A DNA stretch of 64,000 nucleotides from Streptococcus vicugnae (lineage in GTDB: Bacteria; Bacillota; Bacilli; Lactobacillales; Streptococcaceae). Where the stretch lies: contig NZ_JAEMHW010000002.1 of assembly GCF_016461705.1 (NCBI RefSeq), positions 434,001-498,000 of the forward strand, written 5' to 3'. A model generated the notes under the pieces. That model had not been told where the DNA came from, did no database searches, and saw nothing but the letters and a program-made list of their open reading frames with translations. A program made the position numbers and the translations under genes. Below are positions 56,146-64,000 of the stretch, one piece after another. The stretch's first letter is position 1, and the number at the start of each line of letters is the position of its first letter.

Positions 56146-57012
56146 CTAATTCACACTAATCTGACCTGAATAGTAATCAATGGTTAAGCCACTTTGCACA
56201 TTTGGAATAAAGACATTAAACTCTAAACTGCCATCAGATGACTTGGCTTCCAAATGCGTTCCACTTGAGAGAATATTGTCTCCATCATAGATTAATGTCA
56301 CACGGTAGCGAACACGCTTATTCTGATCAAGTGCTCTTCTGACAAGACCTTCATAATAGTTTTGCCCTGTTGAATCTTCAGAACTCGCTTCATTTGCCCA
56401 AGCTGTTTGTGTGGCTACATTATCAGGGTTACTTGTTGAAGCATCAAAACTTTTTAATCCCCCAACTAGAGCATAGCCAAGCAAATGTCCACGATCTACC
56501 GCATGACTATATGTCCCTGAAAGATTTTGCACTTGATGCCAGCCTGCTGGTGTCCAAGACGTTGAGCCATTCCCAGTTTCCTCACGGCTACGATATTGTC
56601 GTGTTGACTTGCTTAATAAAGCATTTGCGACGGTCGGAACTGTCTGCCCTTGAACAAGTTTTGTCTTATTATTGGCATAAGGCTTACTTGATACTCTTGC
56701 ATTCAAAGACGTTTTGTTTCCATTAACTAAATAAGCACCTGCCCCATTCCATTCTAAATTTGAACCAAGCTGAGCTTTAACATTATCTGTCAAAACTGTT
56801 TCAGCCAATTCTTGACTTGGCGTTGCTTGATTCGAACTAGAATGATTTGATGATACTTTTGTAGCTGATTCGCCTGTAATCATGGAAACCAGCTGATTAA
56901 CCGGATCACTTGAATCCGATGTTGTCAGCCAACCAGCGCCAATACTAATTAATAAAACGATTAAAGAAATAAATGATTTCGTCTGTTTAGACAGTTTTGA
57001 TTTTTTTGCCAT
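56146..57012 (-). CDS. endA: Membrane-bound DNA/RNA non-specific endonuclease, EndA-like
   Basis: This 288-residue protein has an N-terminal signal anchor (about 12-30) and a beta-beta-alpha-Me nuclease domain with the catalytic DRGH motif at 173-176 and a conserved Asn in the TAWANEA stretch. It resembles pneumococcal EndA, which degrades one strand of incoming DNA during transformation and also cleaves extracellular traps. It is the last gene of murA-epuA-endA, the same order as in the pneumococcus. The 5' gap of about 120 bases has a weak hairpin. Confidence 0.88.
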   Translation of the reverse strand: MAKKSKLSKQTKSFISLIVLLISIGAGWLTTSDSSDPVNQLVSMITGESATKVSSNHSSSNQATPSQELAETVLTDNVKAQLGSNLEWNGAGAYLVNGNKTSLNARVSSKPYANNKTKLVQGQTVPTVANALLSKSTRQYRSREETGNGSTSWTPAGWHQVQNLSGTYSHAVDRGHLLGYALVGGLKSFDASTSNPDNVATQTAWANEASSEDSTGQNYYEGLVRRALDQNKRVRYRVTLIYDGDNILSSGTHLEAKSSDGSLEFNVFIPNVQSGLTIDYYSGQISVN

Positions 57013-57132
57013 AAAATCCTTTCACCAAAAAAGTGGAACATCGTGCTTTATCAAAATCATAAAGTCGATTATCCCACTTCGATATTCACACACCTTCAAA
57101 GGTGCCATAAAGCTGCTCTAAAATACTATATC

Positions 57133-57321
57133 TTATTGCCCTGTAAACTTACCAATAATGGATTGCCATTTATCAAGCGATAAAATAGAAAGTGGATTTT
57201 TACCATCACCGATGACGCCATACCCAACTATCAAGCCAATTGCTAAGAATAAACAAGCCAAAAGAGCAACCACTAGAACTAATCCTAATTGTTTTGCTAC
57301 GTATTTCCAGCCACTTGTCAT
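57133..57321 (-). CDS. epuA: EpuA family small membrane protein
   Basis: This 62-residue protein has a hydrophobic segment at about 12-36 (VLVVALLACLFLAIGLIVGYGVIG) flanked by MTSGWKYVAKQ and a C-terminal KWQSIIGKFTGQ. The family is also listed as an RNA polymerase-associated small protein, but it is plainly a membrane protein here. It lies between murA and endA, as in pneumococcus. Confidence 0.82.
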   Translation of the reverse strand: MTSGWKYVAKQLGLVLVVALLACLFLAIGLIVGYGVIGDGKNPLSILSLDKWQSIIGKFTGQ

Positions 57322-57323
57322 TT

Positions 57324-58598
57324 TTACGCCTCACTTACACGTTTAATATTTGCTCCGAGTTTAGCTAATTTTTCATGGAATTTGTAGTAACCACGATCAA
57401 GGTGATTCAAACGACCAACCGTTGTTGTTCCTTTAGCAACCATTCCTGTTAAAATTAAAGCTGCACTTGCACGAAGGTCTGTTGACATCACAGGCGCACC
57501 TTGCAATTCATAACCACCGTGAATCATTGCTGTATCACGCATAATTTCTGATTGCAATCCCATACGACGCATTTCTTCCAAATGTTGGAAACGATTCTCA
57601 AAAACAGTTTCAATCATTGTTGACTCACCATTAACAACTGCCATCAAAGCTGTAAATTGAGCTTGCATATCTGTAGGGAATCCTGGGTGAGGAAGTGTTT
57701 TAACCGTCACTGGTTTTAATTTTGCCGTATCAGCAATTACACGGATTCCTTCAGGTTCATCAATAACCGTAACACCCATTTCAATCAATTTAGAAATCAA
57801 AGGACGATTGTGTTCCCAGATTGCATCTCTAACAAGAACATTTCCTGATGTCATCGCTGCTGCTACCATAAATGTCCCAGCTTCGATACGGTCTTGAACA
57901 ACATCGTGTTCAACACCGTGAAGACTATCAACACCAGTAATTGTTAGGGTTTCAGTACCGGCACCTTTGACAATAGCTCCCATCTTGTTAAGCAACATTG
58001 CCAAATCAACAATTTCTGGTTCACGTGCAACATTTTCAATAACGGTCACACCATCTGCCAAAGTTGCTGCCATCATCAAGTTTTGTGTCGCACCAACTGA
58101 TGGGAAATCCATATAAATTGTTGTCCCTTTAAGTTTGCCATCAACTGTGGCTGTAATATCACCACCAGCTTGTGTGATTTTTGCCCCCATAGCTTCCAAA
58201 CCTTTAAGGTGAAGGTCGATTGGACGACTTCCAATAGTGCAACCACCAGGCATTGAAACTTTGGCATGACCTTTACGCGCTAAAATTGGTCCTAAAACAA
58301 CGATTGAAGCACGCATCTTGCTAACATATTCATATGGGGCAATATCCAAAATATCTCCAGAAGCATCAACTTCAATAGTATTGTTAGCTTCATCAAAATC
58401 GACTTGAATATCTAAACCACGGACAACATTATTCATCGTAAAGACATCTGAAAGGATTGGAACATTTGTTAAAACTGTTTTTCCTTCCTTCGGTAAAATT
58501 GTCGCTGCAAGAAGAGGAAGAACCGCATTCTTAGCTCCTTCAATGATTACTTCTCCTTCTAGGCGTGTATTACCGCCTTCAATAATAATTTTATCCAA
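57324..58598 (-). CDS. murA: UDP-N-acetylglucosamine 1-carboxyvinyltransferase
   Basis: This 424-residue enzyme makes the first committed precursor of peptidoglycan. The catalytic Cys is in [15 protein letters not shown] (about 115), the fosfomycin target. A TTG start at 58598 was chosen because it gives the family-like N-terminus (M)DKIIIEGG and has TGGAG about 7 bases upstream. An ATG at 58610 in the same frame is possible but has no ribosome site. The next genes are epuA and endA. Confidence 0.92.
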   Translation of the reverse strand: MDKIIIEGGNTRLEGEVIIEGAKNAVLPLLAATILPKEGKTVLTNVPILSDVFTMNNVVRGLDIQVDFDEANNTIEVDASGDILDIAPYEYVSKMRASIVVLGPILARKGHAKVSMPGGCTIGSRPIDLHLKGLEAMGAKITQAGGDITATVDGKLKGTTIYMDFPSVGATQNLMMAATLADGVTVIENVAREPEIVDLAMLLNKMGAIVKGAGTETLTITGVDSLHGVEHDVVQDRIEAGTFMVAAAMTSGNVLVRDAIWEHNRPLISKLIEMGVTVIDEPEGIRVIADTAKLKPVTVKTLPHPGFPTDMQAQFTALMAVVNGESTMIETVFENRFQHLEEMRRMGLQSEIMRDTAMIHGGYELQGAPVMSTDLRASAALILTGMVAKGTTTVGRLNHLDRGYYKFHEKLAKLGANIKRVSEA

Positions 58599-58659
58599 AA
58601 TGAACTCCATTCTTATATTGTAATATCAAAATTATATCATAGTTTATCAATTATTGCTT

Positions 58660-58896
58660 TTATTGAAAACCAAAGAAAAAACTCTGACTAACAGTAATAA
58701 TTTCTAAAATAAAATGGCTGACCATGTAACCAATCGCAATACTCACTAAGAGAATAAATACTTTGAGTCGACCAATATTTTCAGGTGTATTCTTAATAAG
58801 TTTTGACCAATCAAATAACTGACGAAGAATTTGATGCGTCATCGCAATAAAAACAAGATGACTAATTAAAGTCACTGAACTATTTAAAATTTCCAT
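58660..58896 (-). CDS. DUF1146 family membrane protein, 78 residues
   Basis: This small protein has two hydrophobic segments (about 9-24 and 46-72) and the family-like RQLFDWSKLIKN region. DUF1146 genes sit between the atp operon and murA in many Firmicutes. The function is unknown. There is no Shine-Dalgarno, and the promoter places the transcription start at the ATG. Confidence 0.8.
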   Translation of the reverse strand: MEILNSSVTLISHLVFIAMTHQILRQLFDWSKLIKNTPENIGRLKVFILLVSIAIGYMVSHFILEIITVSQSFFFGFQ

Positions 58897-58902
58897 AAGA
58901 CT

Positions 58903-58931
58903 ATTATATCAGATTTCATTTTTGACAACAA
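58903..58931 (-). promoter_or_regulatory. Promoter of the DUF1146 gene, predicted leaderless
   Basis: TTGTTG (58926-58931) and TATAAT (58903-58908) are 17 bases apart; six bases (AGTCTT) separate the -10 from the ATG. Confidence 0.6.
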
Positions 58932-59004
58932 AAAAGTTAACAAGTCTAAAACTTCTTCACCAAACTATCATCAAAAAAACATCAAAATAACTAGTTACAA
59001 AACA

Positions 59005-59035
59005 AAAAAGTCTGAAATCAAATCTCAGACTTTTT
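59005..59035 (-). terminator. Terminator of the atp operon
   Basis: AAAAAGTCTGA pairs with TCAGACTTTTT in a perfect 11-bp stem. It ends the operon after atpC. Confidence 0.88.
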
Positions 59036-59039
59036 ATGT

Positions 59040-59456
59040 TTATTTGTTACCAACACTGATACGGTTCAAAGCACGGCGAAGTGCAACTTGTGCACGACGT
59101 ACTTCGTCGATATCGTGAGTACTTTGAGCTTGTTCCAATTTACGTTCTGCACGAAGTTTAGCACGTTCTGCACGGCTAACATCGATATCGCGTTCACGTT
59201 CTGCAGAATCTGCAACAATTGTCACAAGATTGTCTTTAATCTCAATAATACCACCGTTGATAGCTACCCAATCCACGTGATTGTCATCATCTGTACGACG
59301 GATTTTCATTTCGTGAACTGTTAGCGGAGCAATGAGGTTAATGTGTTCTGGCAAAATCCCCATCTCACCATCCGGTGTTTTTACTGAAATAAAATTAGCA
59401 TGGTGATCATAGCGAATACCATCTGGTGTTACTACCTGAACAGTCATAAATGTCAT
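59040..59456 (-). CDS. atpC: F-type ATPase epsilon subunit
   Basis: This 138-residue protein has the N-terminal beta-sandwich ([22 protein letters not shown]) and a C-terminal helical pair. It links the rotor to F1 and regulates activity. GAGG precedes the ATG. A second ATG three codons in is possible. Confidence 0.94.
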   Translation of the reverse strand: MTFMTVQVVTPDGIRYDHHANFISVKTPDGEMGILPEHINLIAPLTVHEMKIRRTDDDNHVDWVAINGGIIEIKDNLVTIVADSAERERDIDVSRAERAKLRAERKLEQAQSTHDIDEVRRAQVALRRALNRISVGNK

Positions 59457-59468
59457 GGTATCACCTCA

Positions 59469-60887
<1,419 letters not shown>

Positions 60888-60939
60888 TTAGATTTTTTAG
60901 GGATTTTCTCCCTTTTTATGAGGCTAAGAAGCTCTCACA

Positions 60940-61818
60940 TTATTCTAGTGCGTTAGCACCTGCTACAATTTCAGTGATTTCTTGCGTAATAGCAGCTTGA
61001 CGCGCACGGTTGTACTGAATAGTCAAATCGTTAATAACGTTTTTGGCATTATCAGTAGCTGTTTGCATAGCTGTCATACCTGCGGCATGTTCAGCAGTTT
61101 TCGCATCAACAATAGCACCATAAATAAGACTTTCAGTATATTGTGGCAAAAGTTGTTCCAAAATCAATTCACGATTTGGTTCCAATTCAAAGCCAGATAC
61201 ACCTTCTTCTGCTGCTTCATCAGCGTCCAATTCAGCGATTGGAAGCATTTGTTGAACACGAACTTGACTAGTCAAGCTATTCACGTGGTGATTGTAACAT
61301 ACATATAATTCATCGAACAGTTCGTTTTTGTACATCTCAACTGATTTTGCGATGATATTTCCAACTTGTTCGTATGATGGCTGATCTTCCAAACCACGCA
61401 ATTCAAAGACAACGTTCATTCCACGAGCTTTAAAGAAATCAGCACCAATACCACCAATAGCGATGATGGCATAACTATCATCTTTAGCATGATATTCTTC
61501 AATAAGATCCATCATAGCTTTAAGAATTTTTGAATTATATCCACCAACAAGCCCTTTATCAGACGTGATTACAATATAACCAGTCTTTTTAACAGGACGA
61601 GCGGCTAGCATTGGATTTTTTGAACCATTAACAAGTTCTGATTTCAATAAGTCAGTTGTGATTTGACGAATTTTTGAAGCGTAAACTTGGAAATCTTTTG
61701 CTGCTTGCTCAGATTTAGTCAATTTTGCAGCTGATACCATTTGCATGGCACCAGTAATATGACTTGTTTTCTGAGTTGAAATAATTTTCCCTTTGATTTC
61801 ACTAAGAGAGCCTGCCAT
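60940..61818 (-). CDS. atpG: F-type ATPase gamma subunit
   Basis: This 292-residue central stalk protein has the N-terminal [29 protein letters not shown] helix (long coiled coil), [10 protein letters not shown], and the C-terminal [15 protein letters not shown] helix. Confidence 0.96.
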   Translation of the reverse strand: MAGSLSEIKGKIISTQKTSHITGAMQMVSAAKLTKSEQAAKDFQVYASKIRQITTDLLKSELVNGSKNPMLAARPVKKTGYIVITSDKGLVGGYNSKILKAMMDLIEEYHAKDDSYAIIAIGGIGADFFKARGMNVVFELRGLEDQPSYEQVGNIIAKSVEMYKNELFDELYVCYNHHVNSLTSQVRVQQMLPIAELDADEAAEEGVSGFELEPNRELILEQLLPQYTESLIYGAIVDAKTAEHAAGMTAMQTATDNAKNVINDLTIQYNRARQAAITQEITEIVAGANALE

Positions 61819-61832
61819 ATGCTACCTCCCTC

Positions 61833-63341
<1,509 letters not shown>

Positions 63342-63353
63342 TCACACCACTTT

Positions 63354-63890
63354 CTATTTCAAATTCATTTTAAATTCTTGCAATTGACGACGAATACTTG
63401 TGTCAATTACTTTATTATTAACATTGATGACAAAACCACCAAGGATTGATTCATCAATGTTTTCAACGAGTTTTCCTGCTTTAACGCCAAATTTATTAGC
63501 TACCAAAGCTAGGATACGTTCTTTTTGTTCATCAGTTAAAGCTACCGCAGTTGTTACAACAATATCGTGTTGGTTTGTTGCGATAACAAAATCTTTTTGA
63601 ACACCTTCTAAGATGGCTTTCAAGAACGCTTCTCGTTCATTCTGTAAAATTACCTCAAGAAAATTGTTCATGTAAACTGAACTAGACTCTTGAAGCAACC
63701 TAACAAGTTTTACTTTTTCATCACGTGAAACGACTAAACTTGACAAGAAGTCAGCTAAGTTTGTCTCTTCAAAAACAGACAACAAAGCTTCTGTTTCTGA
63801 TTGGAGTTCAGCTAAACTGTCTTTTTCAATAGCAATTTCTACGAGACTTTTCGCATATTGCTCAACAAGAGCTTGTGTCTTTTTATCCAT
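63354..63890 (-). CDS. atpH: F-type ATPase delta subunit
   Basis: This 178-residue stator protein has the OSCP/delta layout: an N-terminal helical bundle starting YAKSLVEIAIEKDSL, and a C-terminal GGFVINVNNKVIDTSIRRQL motif. Its ATG overlaps the atpF stop. Confidence 0.95.
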   Translation of the reverse strand: MDKKTQALVEQYAKSLVEIAIEKDSLAELQSETEALLSVFEETNLADFLSSLVVSRDEKVKLVRLLQESSSVYMNNFLEVILQNEREAFLKAILEGVQKDFVIATNQHDIVVTTAVALTDEQKERILALVANKFGVKAGKLVENIDESILGGFVINVNNKVIDTSIRRQLQEFKMNLK

Positions 63891-64000
63891 TAGGCATCTC
63901 CTAGCTTGTCAAGATAGCTATCAATGAGATTGCTTTGAGCTTCTTTATCAAGGTTTGTTGTCATGATTTTTTCTGCCAAAAGAACAGTCAAATCAGCAAC
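63890..64000 (-). CDS. atpF: F-type ATPase b subunit, 3' end only
   Basis: The C-terminal 36 codons are present and end in SYLDKLGDA. The stop TAA overlaps the atpH start as TAATG. Position upstream of atpH and the helical character fit subunit b of the stator. The rest lies outside the window. Confidence 0.85.
   Translation of the reverse strand, partial: VADLTVLLAEKIMTTNLDKEAQSNLIDSYLDKLGDA

Overview
The window reads as a chromosomal segment of a low-GC Firmicute of the genus Streptococcus. The supporting neighbourhoods are murA-epuA-endA, pheS-GNAT-pheT behind a T-box, rexAB/addAB, miaA-hflX-rnz-recJ, the F-type ATPase operon, catabolic alsS-aldB, and methionine control by MtaR-like palindromes instead of S-box riboswitches. 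A bile salt hydrolase, an alsS-aldB pair and rhamnose genes would fit a gut or rumen species such as the bovis/equinus complex, but the species call is inference. Almost everything is on the minus strand; only a LysR regulator, fbpA/rqcH, a DUF3042 protein and a short MetE-like protein are on the plus strand. No rRNA, tRNA, insertion sequence, prophage or CRISPR array was seen.

Layout. 1-4.8 kb: start of an unidentified gene, an ABC-F ATPase, a membrane-anchored matrixin-like metalloprotease and RNase J2. 5-7.9 kb: a TrpXYZ-type ABC importer preceded by a 15-codon leader ORF with two Trp codons and a set of mutually exclusive hairpins that reads as a ribosome-mediated transcription attenuator. 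8-15.9 kb: a compact, mostly overlapping six-gene unit (ABC ATPase, permease fused to a binding protein, DDAH-like amidinohydrolase, HisC-like aminotransferase, D-2-hydroxyacid dehydrogenase, RocB-like M20 peptidase) facing a divergent LysR regulator. It looks like a dedicated uptake-and-conversion pathway for an amino acid or guanidino compound, and I know of no description of it.

16-26 kb: fbpA/rqcH, an amino acid permease, alsS-aldB with a symmetric set of repeats around its promoter, a TPR/AI-2E transporter pair and small enzymes. 26-29 kb: rmlA-rmlC-rmlB (dTDP-rhamnose) with a structured gap before rmlB. 29-32 kb: Nif3-like protein, trmK, nth, dnaD. 32-34.7 kb: metA (homoserine acetyltransferase type) with an MtaR-like box and a long palindrome over its promoter, apt, and a choloylglycine hydrolase with all known catalytic residues. 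34.9-41.7 kb: miaA-hflX-hypothetical-rnz-SDR-recJ. 42-44.7 kb: PHP phosphatase, cytidine deaminase, and a MetE-like protein with a second MtaR-like box. 44.8-51.6 kb: addB-addA. 51.8-56.1 kb: pheS-GNAT-pheT with a Phe T-box. 56-58.6 kb: murA-epuA-endA. 58.7-64 kb: a DUF1146 protein and atpF(partial)-H-A-G-D-C.

The most interesting signals are the Trp leader attenuator (7684-7856), the LysR-linked amidinohydrolase cluster (7972-15924), the repeats around the alsS promoter, the structured rmlC-rmlB gap, the palindromic metA promoter, and two apparently leaderless genes.
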